Shown: positions 1 to 9,755, counted from the first letter of the stretch. The stretch is 64,000 bases of DNA from Lactobacillus sp. CBA3606 (GCF_002970935.1 NZ_CP027194.1:1364001-1428000), one strand, 5' to 3'. Notes: a model not told the origin generated them from the sequence alone. Translations and numbers: made by a program.

Positions 1-1
1 T

Positions 2-3000
2 TCACAGTGGAATACTAGTAATGTCACCACCATGTCCTATACATTCTATCGTAGCGGTGTAACCGATATTGTTGGAATTTCAAATTGGGATACTAGTAAT
101 GTTACTGACATGTCCTATATGTTTGGCAGAATGACAAAAATCATATCCTTATCGATAGGCAATTGGAATACTAGTAGTGTAACTAACATGAGCAACATGT
201 TTTTTCAGAACACCTCTCTAACATCACTCAACCTTGCTAACTGGGATACTAGCAATGTAACTAATATGTCTGGTATGTTTAGCAATGCTACTCGGCTACA
301 ATCACTTAACATTTCAAACTTTACAATATCTGATACGACCAACATTGTCGATATGTTGGCCAAAACTACTAAGCTTAATAAATTAGTTTTAGGTGCCAAC
401 GTCAAATTAACCAATAGTACCGGTAGCGTTAACTTACAACCTGTCACGACCACCAAGCCCTACACTGGTAACTGGATCAAAGATGGTGACTATACAACTT
501 ATCAGTCATCTGATGATTTGATGAAAAATTACGATGGCAGTGCTCCTGGCACTTATACTTGGCAAATTAGCTACGTTGACATAACCCTAACTAGTGACAC
601 CGAAACTATCATCGCTGGTGATAACTGGTCGGCAGAAACCAATTTTGCTTCTGCCACTAACGTTGACGGTTCAACCGTTAATTTCAAAGACATCACTGTC
701 ACTTATCAAAAAGATGGGCAACCTGTTGAGGGCATTACCACCGCCGGCGCCTATGTAGTCACCTATAGTTTTAATGACTCACTCGGCAATCCCCAATCTA
801 AAACCATTACGGTAACCGTTGCTGAAAATAAAGTCAGCATTGTTGCAAAGCCAGATTCTTCCATCGTTGCTGGATCAACTTGGAATTCAGCTGATAACTT
901 TGCATCAGCAGCTGATACTGATGGTACGGTTTTAACTGTTGCGGATATGAAGATTACCTATACCAAAGATGGTCAACCGGTTGATCAACTCGATACCAAA
1001 TCAGCTGGCACTTACGTAGTTACCTATAGTTTTATTGACCAACAAGGCAATTACCAAAGTGCTGCCAGCACGATTATTGTCACTAATGATGCTGGATTAA
1101 CTTTAAAGAATCCGACTGAAATTATCATTGCCGGCGATAAGTGGTCCGCAGAAACGAACTTTGATTCGGCCACTAATGTCGACGGTTCTAACGTTGATTT
1201 CTCTAAAGTCACTGTCACTTATAAAAAAGATGGCCAAACTGTTAGCGGAATTACCACCGCCGGTTCCTATGAAGTCACTTACAGCTTTTCTGACTCACTT
1301 GGCAAGACACAAGAGATAACCAGTACTGTGACTGTCAACGAAAATAAAGTTAGCATTGTTGCGAAACCAGATTCTTCCATTGTTGCTGGATCAACTTGGA
1401 ATTCGGCTGATAACCTTGTATCAGCAACTGATACTGATGGTACGGTTTTAACTGTTGCAGATATGAAGATTACCTATACCAAAGATGGCAAAGATGTTCC
1501 CAGCATTAATCCTAAGGAAGCTGGCAGCTATACCATCACTTACAGTTTCACCGATAAACAAGGGAACCTACAAAGTGCAACCAGTACGCTAACCATCACT
1601 AACGATGCTTCCATCAGTGTTAAAAATCCGACTGAAACCATCATTGCGGGTGATAACTGGTCGGCTGAAACTAACTTTGATTCGGCTACTAATGTCGACG
1701 GTTCTAACGTTAATTTTTCTGACGTCACCGTCACTTATACTAAAAATGGGCAACCGGTTAGCGGAATTACCACTGCCGGCACCTATGAAGTCACCTATAG
1801 TTTTACTGATTCACTTGGGAATAATCAATCTACAACCAGCATGGTGACTGTTGCTGAAAATCAGGTTAACATTACTGTAAAGCCAGATGATTCGATTGTC
1901 GCTGGCTCAACTTGGAAGCCAGCTGATAACTTTGCATCGGCGACTGATACTGATGGTTCAGTGTTAACTGTTTCAGACATGGAAATGACCTATACCAAAA
2001 ATGGAAAAACTGTTGATAGCATTAATCCCAACGAAGCTGGCGTTTATACCATCACTTACAGTTTTACTGATAAACAAGGTCGCTTACAAAGTGCTACCAG
2101 TACACTCACCATCACTAACGAGGCAGGATTAATCTTAAAGCAGCCAACTGAAAGCATCATTGCTGGCGATAACTGGTCGGCGGAAACTAACTTCGCTTCG
2201 GCCGCTAACGTTGATGGATCAAGCGTTAATTTCAAAGACATCACTGTCGCTTATCAAAAAGATGGGCAAGCTGTTAGTGGCATTACCACTGCCGGCACCT
2301 ATACCGTCACTTATAGCTTTACTGACTCACTTGGCAATCGCCAATCTACAACCAGTACAGTAATTGTCGCTAAAAACCAAGTCAGCATTACTGCTAAACC
2401 AGATTCTTCAATTGTTGCCGGAACTGACTGGTCTAAAGCAAATAGCTTTGACACTGCTCATGACGTTGATGGTTCAGTGGTAGCTTTAAAAGATTTGACC
2501 GTCACTTATACAAAAAATGGGCAACCAGTCGCTCAACTTGATACCAAATCAGCTGGCACTTACGTCGTGACCTATAGTTTCATTGACCAACAAGGCAATC
2601 GCCAAAGTGCGTCCAGTACCGTGATTGTTACCAATGCCGCTGACCTACAACTGGTTACCGATACCGAAACCATGGTTGCCGGTGATACTTGGTTAGCTGA
2701 AAATAATTTCAACACGGCAACTAATGTCGATGGTAGCGCCGTTGATTTTGCCAACGTGACGGTCACCTATACTAAAAACGGGCAACCTGTTAACGGCATT
2801 ACTACCGCTGGCACTTACCAGGTCACTTATAGTTTTGTTGATACCCTTGGTCATCGCCAAACCAAGACCAGTACCCTCATCGTGACGCGAAACCAGGTCA
2901 ATATCGTTGCGAAACCTGGAACTACCATCGTCGCTGGGTCAACTTGGTCCGCTCAAGATAACTTTGGCTTTGCCACCGATGTTGACGGCACCGATATCAC

Positions 3001-4093
3001 CTTAAAGGACCTGACAGTGACCTACATGAAAGATGGGCACTCAGTCACTCAGTTAGACCCTAATGTCGCTGGCACCTATGTGATTACCTACAGTTTCACG
3101 GATCAACGGGGTCAGTTACAACAGGCTAAGAGTACTGTCATTATCACAAATGACGCTAGTTTACAACTGACTAATAAGACCGAGACCATCATTGCTGGCG
3201 ATAACTGGTCTGCCAAAAATAACTTTAAATCCGCCACTAATATTGACGGTTCAACTGTGGCTTTTGCCAACATAACCGTGACTTATCTGCGCAACGGGCA
3301 AAGCGTCGCTGGAATTACTACTGTCGGCACCTATCAAGTCACCTACAGCTTTATTGATACACTCGGTAACCGGCAAACCCAGACCAGTACCGTCACGGTT
3401 GTAAACAGTCAAAGCCAACTTAAGGTTAAACCAACGACTGACTTAACCACCGGCGAAACTTGGCACCCGGTCGACAATCTGATTACGGCTAAGAATACGG
3501 ATGGCACTAACGTTGCGTTCCGACAATTAACTGTCACCATCAAGAATCAGGCGACTAATCAGTTGGTCACTGCCATTGATACTTCGAAAGCCGGCAGTTA
3601 TCTGGTCACCTATTACTTCATCGATCAACAAGGCCTGCGCCAAACTGCGCAAAGTATCATTACCGTTCTGGCTGAAGACGATCAAGCCGATCTCATTGTA
3701 ACCCCTGATACCGATAACTCGGTCGACGATTCTTGGCATGCTGAAGATGACTTTGTCAGCGGAACTGACTCGGATGGCACCGACGTTAGTTATGATAAAG
3801 TCAAGGTATCTGTCACAAAAAACGGCCAACCAGTGACTCAAGTAAACCGGCACTCGGCTGGCACTTATCAGGTCACTTACCAGTTCATGACTAAAAACGG
3901 TCACTTACAATCAGCTACCCGCACAATTACGATTAACGCCAAATCTGGTCACGGGTCACAAAACACCGAATCAACTTTGCCACAAACGGATGAAGCAACC
4001 TCGGCATCAACTGTGACCTTGGGAGCCATCTTATTAGCCCTAACTGGCCTAATTACTGGCTTTGGCAGAATCAAGCACAAACGGCAAGATTAA
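2..4093 (+). CDS. Sortase-anchored BspA/Ig-repeat surface protein, 5' end missing
   Basis: The frame is open from base 2, so the gene starts outside the window; the ATG at 32 lies inside a repeat and is not the start. The first 100 or so codons hold four BspA-type (DUF285) units of the pattern W-N/D-T-S-N-V-T-x-M-x-x-M-F. Thirteen bacterial Ig-like modules of 84-90 residues follow, in two alternating types, one with ITTAGTY and TDSLGN, the other with SAGTY and IDQQGN. The C-terminus is LPQTDE, a hydrophobic stretch and the tail KHKRQD, a sortase signal of the LPQTxE form known in L. plantarum. A wall-bound adhesin or stalk is the likely role; the ligand is unknown. Confidence 0.9.
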   Translation, partial: SQWNTSNVTTMSYTFYRSGVTDIVGISNWDTSNVTDMSYMFGRMTKIISLSIGNWNTSSVTNMSNMFFQNTSLTSLNLANWDTSNVTNMSGMFSNATRLQSLNISNFTISDTTNIVDMLAKTTKLNKLVLGANVKLTNSTGSVNLQPVTTTKPYTGNWIKDGDYTTYQSSDDLMKNYDGSAPGTYTWQISYVDITLTSDTETIIAGDNWSAETNFASATNVDGSTVNFKDITVTYQKDGQPVEGITTAGAYVVTYSFNDSLGNPQSKTITVTVAENKVSIVAKPDSSIVAGSTWNSADNFASAADTDGTVLTVADMKITYTKDGQPVDQLDTKSAGTYVVTYSFIDQQGNYQSAASTIIVTNDAGLTLKNPTEIIIAGDKWSAETNFDSATNVDGSNVDFSKVTVTYKKDGQTVSGITTAGSYEVTYSFSDSLGKTQEITSTVTVNENKVSIVAKPDSSIVAGSTWNSADNLVSATDTDGTVLTVADMKITYTKDGKDVPSINPKEAGSYTITYSFTDKQGNLQSATSTLTITNDASISVKNPTETIIAGDNWSAETNFDSATNVDGSNVNFSDVTVTYTKNGQPVSGITTAGTYEVTYSFTDSLGNNQSTTSMVTVAENQVNITVKPDDSIVAGSTWKPADNFASATDTDGSVLTVSDMEMTYTKNGKTVDSINPNEAGVYTITYSFTDKQGRLQSATSTLTITNEAGLILKQPTESIIAGDNWSAETNFASAANVDGSSVNFKDITVAYQKDGQAVSGITTAGTYTVTYSFTDSLGNRQSTTSTVIVAKNQVSITAKPDSSIVAGTDWSKANSFDTAHDVDGSVVALKDLTVTYTKNGQPVAQLDTKSAGTYVVTYSFIDQQGNRQSASSTVIVTNAADLQLVTDTETMVAGDTWLAENNFNTATNVDGSAVDFANVTVTYTKNGQPVNGITTAGTYQVTYSFVDTLGHRQTKTSTLIVTRNQVNIVAKPGTTIVAGSTWSAQDNFGFATDVDGTDITLKDLTVTYMKDGHSVTQLDPNVAGTYVITYSFTDQRGQLQQAKSTVIITNDASLQLTNKTETIIAGDNWSAKNNFKSATNIDGSTVAFANITVTYLRNGQSVAGITTVGTYQVTYSFIDTLGNRQTQTSTVTVVNSQSQLKVKPTTDLTTGETWHPVDNLITAKNTDGTNVAFRQLTVTIKNQATNQLVTAIDTSKAGSYLVTYYFIDQQGLRQTAQSIITVLAEDDQADLIVTPDTDNSVDDSWHAEDDFVSGTDSDGTDVSYDKVKVSVTKNGQPVTQVNRHSAGTYQVTYQFMTKNGHLQSATRTITINAKSGHGSQNTESTLPQTDEATSASTVTLGAILLALTGLITGFGRIKHKRQD
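577..3948 (+). repeat. Tandem Ig-module repeats in coding sequence, paired period about 516 bp
   Basis: Thirteen protein modules are encoded in tandem. Near-identical DNA recurs with a 516 bp period: the CCAGATTCTTCC segment at 851 returns at 1367. The unit of duplication is therefore a pair of modules (type A about 252 bp, type B about 264 bp). Similarity falls toward the 3' end, where modules 12 and 13 are the most diverged. Confidence 0.85.
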
Positions 4094-4104
4094 TTCTAAC
4101 TAGT

Positions 4105-4147
4105 GAAGCTTTCTGAATTAGATTTTTAATTCAGGAAGCTTTTTTAT
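4105..4147 (+). terminator. Intrinsic terminator of the surface-protein gene
   Basis: The 14-base arms 4106-4119 and 4128-4141 pair with one G-U, and a T-run follows, 12 bases after the stop codon. Confidence 0.85.
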
Positions 4148-4271
4148 TTAGTTATGCCAAACTTTTTTCAATCAACCTCTCCCTTACTCGCTACCGGATT
4201 TAATGGTGCTTTAGAACTCGACAAATATTACGGTATGCCTAAAAAACATTTCTATTTCAATTTATTTATTG

Positions 4272-4277
4272 TATAAT
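4272..4277 (+). promoter_or_regulatory. Probable -10 box of mntH
   Basis: TATAAT lies 45 bases before the GTG start. No good -35 box is seen, so the box is tentative. The RBS AAAGGTGGAG at 4306-4315 fixes the GTG at 4323. Confidence 0.45.
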
Positions 4278-4322
4278 TGCAACTGGTCATATTTATTGTC
4301 ACTAGAAAGGTGGAGTTTTTAA

Positions 4323-5915
4323 GTGAGTGAAGAAAATAAGGGGAATGGCCAAAAGCATAAGCTAATTGAATATGCGAATGGCCCATCGCTCGAAGAAATT
4401 AACGGCACCATCGAAGTACCGAAAAACCTAGGATTTTGGAAAATGTTATTCGCATATTCCGGTCCTGGTGCACTAGTTGCGGTTGGTTACATGGATCCAG
4501 GGAACTGGTCAACTTCAATTACTGGTGGTCAAAATTTCCAATACTTATTAATGTCTGTCATCTTGATGTCAAGTTTGATTGCGATGTTATTGCAATACAT
4601 GGCCGCTAAACTTGGTATCGTGAGTCAGATGGATTTGGCCCAAGCGATTCGGGCCCGCACCAGTAAATCATTGGGAATTGTCCTGTGGTTATTAACCGAA
4701 TTAGCCATTATGGCCACTGATATCGCTGAAGTTATCGGAGCTGCGATTGCCTTATATTTGTTATTTCATATTCCATTAATTATTGCGGTCTTTATTACCG
4801 TCTTTGATGTTTTATTATTGCTATTATTAACGAAAATTGGTTTCCGTAAAATTGAAGCCATCGTGGTTTGCTTGATTTTAGTTATCCTATTGGTATTTGC
4901 TTATCAAGTTGCACTTTCAAATCCTGATTGGGGTGGTGTCCTGAAAGGCTTAATCCCAACTACCGATACATTTTCAACTAGCCATGCTGTTGGTGGTATG
5001 ACCCCACTATCCGGAGCTTTAGGGATTATCGGGGCCACCGTCATGCCACATAATTTATATTTGCATTCTGCCATTTCACAAACTCGAAAAGTCGACCATA
5101 AAAATGAAAATGCCGTGGCACAAACGATCCGGTTTACCACTTGGGATTCCAACATTCAATTATCATTTGCATTTGTCGTTAACTCATTGTTACTCATCAT
5201 GGGTGTCGCCGTTTTCAAGACTGGCGCCGTTAAAGATCCCTCATTCTTTGGGCTCTTTGATGCGTTATCCAACACGTCGATGCTAAGCAATCCGGTTTTA
5301 ATCGGCGTTGCCAAATCCGGCGTTTTGTCCGTACTATTCGCGGTTGCCCTGTTAGCTTCCGGCCAAAATGCAACTATTACAGGAACCTTAACTGGGCAAG
5401 TTATCATGGAAGGCTTCGTCCACATGCGGATGCCACTCTGGTTGCGGCGTTTAGTCACCCGGTTAATCTCAGTAATTCCCGTTATCATCTGTGTTTTAAT
5501 GACGAGCGGCAAGAGTGCCATAGCCGAACATACGGCTCTGAATACCCTTATGAATAATTCGCAGGTCTTCTTGGCCTTTGCGCTCCCATTCTCGATGCTC
5601 CCGTTATTAATGTTAACGGACAGTCGTTCTGAAATGGGCGATCGGTTTAAAAATGCCATTTGGGTCAAACTATTCGGCTGGTTATCCGTTATTGGCCTAA
5701 CCTTCTTAAACTTAATCGGTTTACCAGATGCCATTTTAGCTTTCTTCGGTGACAACCCTTCGGCTGGCGCTCAAGATATTGCAACGACAATTTCTTACAT
5801 TTTAATTGCCGCCATTCTAGCTTTACTAGTCTGGGCAACCTACGACTTACATCGGGGTAATAAAGCCTATGCCAATAAGTTAGCTCTAGCGACCGGTACT
5901 AAAACTAAAAACTAA
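4323..5915 (+). CDS. mntH: Nramp-family Mn2+/divalent metal transporter MntH
   Basis: Proton-coupled divalent metal ion uptake (Mn2+ is the usual substrate in lactobacilli) across the cytoplasmic membrane. The 530-residue product has a 35-residue soluble N-terminus and about eleven membrane segments. Both Nramp signatures are present: DPGN at residues 58-61 in TM1 and MPHN in TM6, the residues that ligate the metal. The start is GTG, set by a strong RBS. The gene runs into a universal stress protein gene with about 13 bases between stop and start, so the two are probably one operon. I saw no clear MntR operator. Lactobacilli often carry several mntH paralogues, so which paralogue this is cannot be said. 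Confidence 0.93.
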   Translation: MSEENKGNGQKHKLIEYANGPSLEEINGTIEVPKNLGFWKMLFAYSGPGALVAVGYMDPGNWSTSITGGQNFQYLLMSVILMSSLIAMLLQYMAAKLGIVSQMDLAQAIRARTSKSLGIVLWLLTELAIMATDIAEVIGAAIALYLLFHIPLIIAVFITVFDVLLLLLLTKIGFRKIEAIVVCLILVILLVFAYQVALSNPDWGGVLKGLIPTTDTFSTSHAVGGMTPLSGALGIIGATVMPHNLYLHSAISQTRKVDHKNENAVAQTIRFTTWDSNIQLSFAFVVNSLLLIMGVAVFKTGAVKDPSFFGLFDALSNTSMLSNPVLIGVAKSGVLSVLFAVALLASGQNATITGTLTGQVIMEGFVHMRMPLWLRRLVTRLISVIPVIICVLMTSGKSAIAEHTALNTLMNNSQVFLAFALPFSMLPLLMLTDSRSEMGDRFKNAIWVKLFGWLSVIGLTFLNLIGLPDAILAFFGDNPSAGAQDIATTISYILIAAILALLVWATYDLHRGNKAYANKLALATGTKTKN

Positions 5916-5928
5916 GTGGGTGAATAAT

Positions 5929-6360
5929 ATGGAAACTAAATTTAAACGAATTTTGGTCGGTGTTGATGATTCTGCTGATGCCATGCTTGCTTTTGACTAT
6001 GCGATTCAACGTGCAAAAGAAACCACTGCTGAATTAGTCATTGTTTCAATTCTTGAAAATAACGATATGAACGTTTACGAAGCTTTAAACAAGGATTTCG
6101 TTCACGGTGAACGTTCAGCCTTAGAACAACACTTGCTAAAATACAAACAACAAGCTCAAGCGGCCGGGGTTAAAACGGTCAGCACCTTAATCGCTGAAGG
6201 CGAACCTGGTGAAACGATTGTTAAGAAGGTCATTCCGCAAGTCAAACCTGATATTTTAATTATCGGTTCCGAAGCTAAGAAAGGCCTTGCTCGTCATTTT
6301 GGTAGCCAAGCCGCTTACATGGCAAAGTATTCACCAATTTCAGTATTAGTTATTCGATAA
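5929..6360 (+). CDS. Universal stress protein (UspA family)
   Basis: Cytosolic Usp-fold protein of 143 residues. The N-terminus FKRILVGVDDS is the first Usp strand with its acidic ATP-proximal motif. The C-terminal part has the pattern IIGSEAKKGLARHFGSQAAYMAKYSPISVLVIR, reading like the G-x2-G-x9-G(S/T) nucleotide loop with the second Gly degraded, and ends in the usual S-V-L-V strand. A GTG at 5920 is in frame, but the GTGGGTG just before the ATG at 5929 fits a ribosome site for that ATG. It sits directly after mntH, which suggests co-expression with metal uptake. The ligand and exact role are unknown. Confidence 0.88.
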   Translation: METKFKRILVGVDDSADAMLAFDYAIQRAKETTAELVIVSILENNDMNVYEALNKDFVHGERSALEQHLLKYKQQAQAAGVKTVSTLIAEGEPGETIVKKVIPQVKPDILIIGSEAKKGLARHFGSQAAYMAKYSPISVLVIR

Positions 6361-6389
6361 GCTAATACATCTGTGGATAACTCAGCTCA

Positions 6390-6444
6390 ATCAAAAAAAC
6401 AGCCTTGTGGATAACTAACTTATCCACAAGGTTGTTTTTTTGAT
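6390..6444. terminator. Bidirectional terminator made of a 25-bp hairpin carrying DnaA-box sequences
   Basis: The arms 6390-6414 and 6420-6444 are complementary except for one G-U pair, with A/T tracts at both ends, between two convergent genes. Each arm contains TTATCCACA (6406-6414 as complement, 6420-6428), and a third copy lies just outside at 6372-6380. The 3' edge is a few bases from the convergent stop codon. Confidence 0.88.
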
Positions 6445-6448
6445 TTGA

Positions 6449-7159
6449 TTATTTCGCTTTAATACCACGCACCAGGTAGCTCATCTTAAACGGACCTGCC
6501 CACCAGCCGTTGATACCTAGTAGCTTAGATTCAGCAATCTGAACATTTTCACTTCGAAAAACATCCCGATACTGAGTTGCCCGATAATCAGTATCCACAA
6601 TTAGCAATTGACCACCCGGCTTTAAGACCCGAATTGCTTCATGCACAGCCTGTTCGCGTTGTTGATTGTTTTTAATTTGATGCAAGGCAAAACCACTTAC
6701 AATCACATCGAACTGGTTAGTTTCAAATGGTAATGTCGTTAATTTCCCAATCACTAAAGTGGCCCGATCCGCGACCCCTAACTCATCAAGATTTTTTTGC
6801 GTTGCCGCTGGCGTACCCCGATGCCACGAATCAATCCCGGTTACGTGGCTCGCACTCGTTAATTGCTTAGCGATTCGAGCTAATAACCCCCCCTGACCAC
6901 AGCCCAAATCTAAAACTTGTCCTGCAGAATCCAAGGGTATTTGCTGAACTAACTGGTCATAAATCACATATTTCCCCCGGATTGCGGTGTACAAGAAGCA
7001 GCTATTCTCTACTAATATCAATAACCCTATAAAAATATCAATTGCGACATTAACAGTTCCCCAATTAAAATAATCATAAATACCTAAAAAAATTATTGCG
7101 AAAAAAGACATCACTGGTAACCATGGTGTCTCAATCCCATAACGTCTAACATCCCTCAT
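6449..7159 (-). CDS. Membrane-anchored class I SAM-dependent methyltransferase
   Basis: The 236-residue protein starts with two hydrophobic segments (about residues 15-32 and 36-58), followed by a Rossmann methyltransferase domain. SAM motif I is VLDLGCGQGG at about residues 83-92, and motif post-I has an acidic residue in VTGIDSW. Later motifs DVIVSGFALHQI and VLKPGGQLLIVDTD are typical of the Methyltransf_11/25 group. The substrate is unknown; the two membrane helices suggest a lipid or membrane-linked substrate, which is inference. Start ATG with a G-rich RBS (TAGGGGGG) upstream. It is convergent to the usp gene and stands alone. Confidence 0.8.
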   Translation of the reverse strand: MRDVRRYGIETPWLPVMSFFAIIFLGIYDYFNWGTVNVAIDIFIGLLILVENSCFLYTAIRGKYVIYDQLVQQIPLDSAGQVLDLGCGQGGLLARIAKQLTSASHVTGIDSWHRGTPAATQKNLDELGVADRATLVIGKLTTLPFETNQFDVIVSGFALHQIKNNQQREQAVHEAIRVLKPGGQLLIVDTDYRATQYRDVFRSENVQIAESKLLGINGWWAGPFKMSYLVRGIKAK

Positions 7160-7252
7160 ATTGCCCCCCCTAATTATGAATCCTAATCAAAATTATCATA
7201 TCATAATTAGATTAGCACATTCAATGGGGGCTTACGCCTAACATTTGGGCCA

Positions 7253-7286
7253 ACAAAAAGGCGTCATCTATTAAAAGACGACGCCT
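7253..7286 (-). terminator. Intrinsic terminator of the catalase locus
   Basis: Arms 7259-7269 and 7276-7286 pair with one mismatch; the minus-strand T-run is at 7254-7258. Confidence 0.75.
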
Positions 7287-7356
7287 GAAAAATCGAGTTA
7301 ATTGAACCCATTATTATGAGTACAACTTTTAATGACAAGTTCTTAAAACCGAACGC

Positions 7357-8811
7357 TTAAAATGGATAAGCTTTAATTTCATCAACGTCAATTTCCAATC
7401 CTTTAGCAACTAATTCGCCATAGGTATGGTCAGCTTCATAAAATTGGGCTGCTTCCAAAACCTTGACCTGCCGATCCTTAACTTGGCCCAGGCTTGTCAC
7501 AATCGTCTCAACCAACCGGACTTGTTCATCTTTAGCCATTAACCGGAAGAGCTTGCCAGCTGGGAGACCATAGTCAGTATTGTAAGCATAATGTCCGGCT
7601 TCACCACTGACTGCATACGGTTTAATCCGACCCGCTGGATCCTCTACCGGACCATCTTTACTATTTGGTTCATAGTTGACCGCATCACCATCAGTTGCCG
7701 TTTGCATAAACCCATCGCGTTCATAATTGGCAGGCTGATGCTTGGGCCGATTGACGGGAAGTTGTTCATAGTTTGCACCTAAACGATACCGCGCAGCGTC
7801 TTTGTAGGCAAAGAGGCGTCCTTGTAAGAGTTTATCAAGTGAAGGTCCAATCCCAGGCACCAGGTTAGCTGGTGAAAAGGCCGCTTCTTCAACACCTTCA
7901 AAGTAATTCTCAGGATTGGCATTTAAGGTATAGGTTCCAATTTTAACGAGTGGATAATCCTTTTTAGAGACCACTTGGGTCACATCAAAAATATCATATT
8001 TATAATTAAGCCCGGCTTCATACGGCAAGATCTGAACACAGACATCCCAACTTGGATAATTTTTTTGTTCAATTGCATTAAACAAATCGGCCTGCAGAAA
8101 ATCAGGATTTTCACCAGCCACTTTAGTCGCTACTTCATTACTCAAATTCTTAATACCTTGCTTGGTAATAAAGTGGTATTTAATCCAGTATGCTTCACCT
8201 TGATCATTCACCCATTTATAAGTATGCGAACCATAGCCGTTCATTTCCCGATAAGAGGCTGGAATCCCACGGTCCCCCATTAAAATCGTAACTTGGTGCA
8301 CGGATTCTGGCGAGTGGGCCCAAAAGTCCCATTGCATCTCTTGTGACCGTTCATGAGTCTTAGGGTCACGTTTTTGAGAATGAATAAAATCCGGAAATTT
8401 CAACGGATCATTAATGAAAAAGACTGGCGTATTGTTGCCGACAATATCATAATTGCCTTCATCCGTATAGAATCGTAACGCATAGCCACGCACATCACGC
8501 ACCGTATCGGCGGACCCACTTTCTCCCGCTACTTGGGAAAACCGCGCTAACATTGGCACTTTTTTTCCAACTTCTGTAAAAATTTTAGCCTTGGTATAGG
8601 CGCGCATATCTTTGGTTAATTAAAAGTAACCTTTGGCACCCGCACCTTTAGCATGCACAACCCGTTCTGGAATTCGTTCACGGTCAAAATGAGCTAACTT
8701 TTCTAATAAATTATAGTCTTGAATTAAGACTGGTCCCCGAGCACCGGCAGTTAAGGAATGCTCATTATCACTCCACGCTTGGCCAGCTGCGTTTGTTAAT
8801 TTCTGATCCAA
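7357..8811 (-). pseudogene. katA: Haem catalase KatA interrupted by one in-frame stop codon
   Basis: Reads as a full 484-residue monofunctional haem catalase (2 H2O2 to 2 H2O + O2) apart from a TAA at codon 64 (8622-8620), between GAKGYF and LTKDMRAYTKAK. Catalases have a Glu or similar residue here, so a single base change (GAA to TAA) explains it; no frameshift is present. The essential distal His is residue 53 ([14 protein letters not shown]), so it lies in the short N-terminal piece, while the haem-ligand Tyr motif RLFAYKDA and the C-terminal half lie in the downstream piece, which has an ATG at 8607. Even if translation restarted, the long piece would lack the catalytic His. The gene start is TTG at 8811 behind an AGGGGGA site. 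A sequencing error cannot be excluded. Confidence 0.9.
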
Positions 8812-8984
8812 AATAATTTCCCCCTAAAATTAATGGTTAACACAGATATAAATATACAAAACTACTCACAACAACGCTGGTTTAGTGACTTATAACGTTT
8901 GTAATTATATTGAACAAAATCAATAATACGGCTGGTTGAGCTCATTTCATCACTGTTAATCTCACTTGATTCAGGGCATAACAA

Positions 8985-9026
8985 AACCGCTAAGATTGGC
9001 TTTTTATTAGCCCAATCTTGGCGGTT
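8985..9026 (-). terminator. Hairpin terminator after the NADP-binding oxidoreductase gene
   Basis: The arms AACCGCTAAGATTGG (8985-8999) and CCAATCTTGGCGGTT (9012-9026) pair with one wobble. A minus-strand T-run follows, and a T-rich tract lies on the plus side. Confidence 0.75.
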
Positions 9027-9053
9027 ATTTTAACTTTCATTATAAAATTACAG

Positions 9054-9626
9054 CTACTTCATTAAACCAAAACCACCGGTCCAACCAATCTTTTCGTTTG
9101 CCGCAAGCGTCATTTGTAAAAAGCCGACACTTTCCATTTCACGAGCCCGTTTAAGCGAACCGGCATCAACAAAAGCCACGCCACTATCAGTTAGCGCCGT
9201 TGCCAATTGTTGTTTGGCGACGTCAGAATCACTAGCTGCCAATACCGTAGTAGTGGCAGTACCGACTTTACGACTTTGTAAAGTCGCTGCAAAGGTCGTA
9301 TTGAAGGCTTTCACCACTTGTGCTGCTGGTAATAAAGCAGCAATTTCAGCGGCCGCTGAGCTATCCGCTGGCACAGCCAGTTCATCCCAAGTCTCATAAT
9401 TCAGTGGATTCGTAATATCAACCACCACTTTATGCGCTAAAGCCGCTTGGTTCGCTTTTGCAATACTAATTGCTGCCGGATATGGTACCGCCAAAACCAC
9501 GATATCGCCTAAATCCGTGACCGCATCATCATGACCCAAATACGTCACTTGGTTGCCACCCTGCTTAAAGACATCGCCAATCGCTTGCCCCATATTGCCC
9601 TTACCAATCATCGTTACCTTTGCCAT
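9054..9626 (-). CDS. NADP-binding oxidoreductase of the F420-dependent NADP reductase-like family
   Basis: The 190-residue protein begins with a Rossmann dinucleotide loop, VTMIGKGNMGQAIGDVF, then DIVVLAVPYPAA and VVDITNPLNYETW, the pattern of the F420_oxidored/NADPH-dependent reductase family. VVKAFNTTFAATL and VGFLQMTLAANEKIGWTGGFGLMK fit the small C-terminal part of these proteins. In lactobacilli without F420 these are general NADPH-linked reductases of unknown substrate. The ATG is set by a strong RBS, AGGAGGT (9640-9634). It is a single gene with its own terminator. Function beyond NADP binding is inference. Confidence 0.8.
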   Translation of the reverse strand: MAKVTMIGKGNMGQAIGDVFKQGGNQVTYLGHDDAVTDLGDIVVLAVPYPAAISIAKANQAALAHKVVVDITNPLNYETWDELAVPADSSAAAEIAALLPAAQVVKAFNTTFAATLQSRKVGTATTTVLAASDSDVAKQQLATALTDSGVAFVDAGSLKRAREMESVGFLQMTLAANEKIGWTGGFGLMK

Positions 9627-9755
9627 CTGACAAACCTCCTGATAAATTAATTTATTTTAAGATTAATTTCAACATACGGTTTTTAACGGCACAGGTCAAC
9701 TAATTAGCTTACTGATTTAGCAAACTAACCGAAAAATCAGGTTAATCCATCTAAA

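Noticed and set aside
3527-3904. 125-codon ORF antisense to the surface-protein gene
   Set aside because: Shadow of the repeated coding sequence; no RBS and no family-like sequence.
577-3948. CRISPR-like periodic repeats
   Set aside because: The period is about 516 bp and in frame; these are protein module repeats, and no CRISPR array or cas gene is visible anywhere.
5156-5755. 199-codon ORF antisense to mntH
   Set aside because: Mirror frame of a strong coding region; composition is not protein-like.
8607-8811. Two separate genes or programmed frameshift in the catalase locus
   Set aside because: Both pieces are in the same frame with one stop codon between them and no slippery site; a nonsense mutation is simpler.
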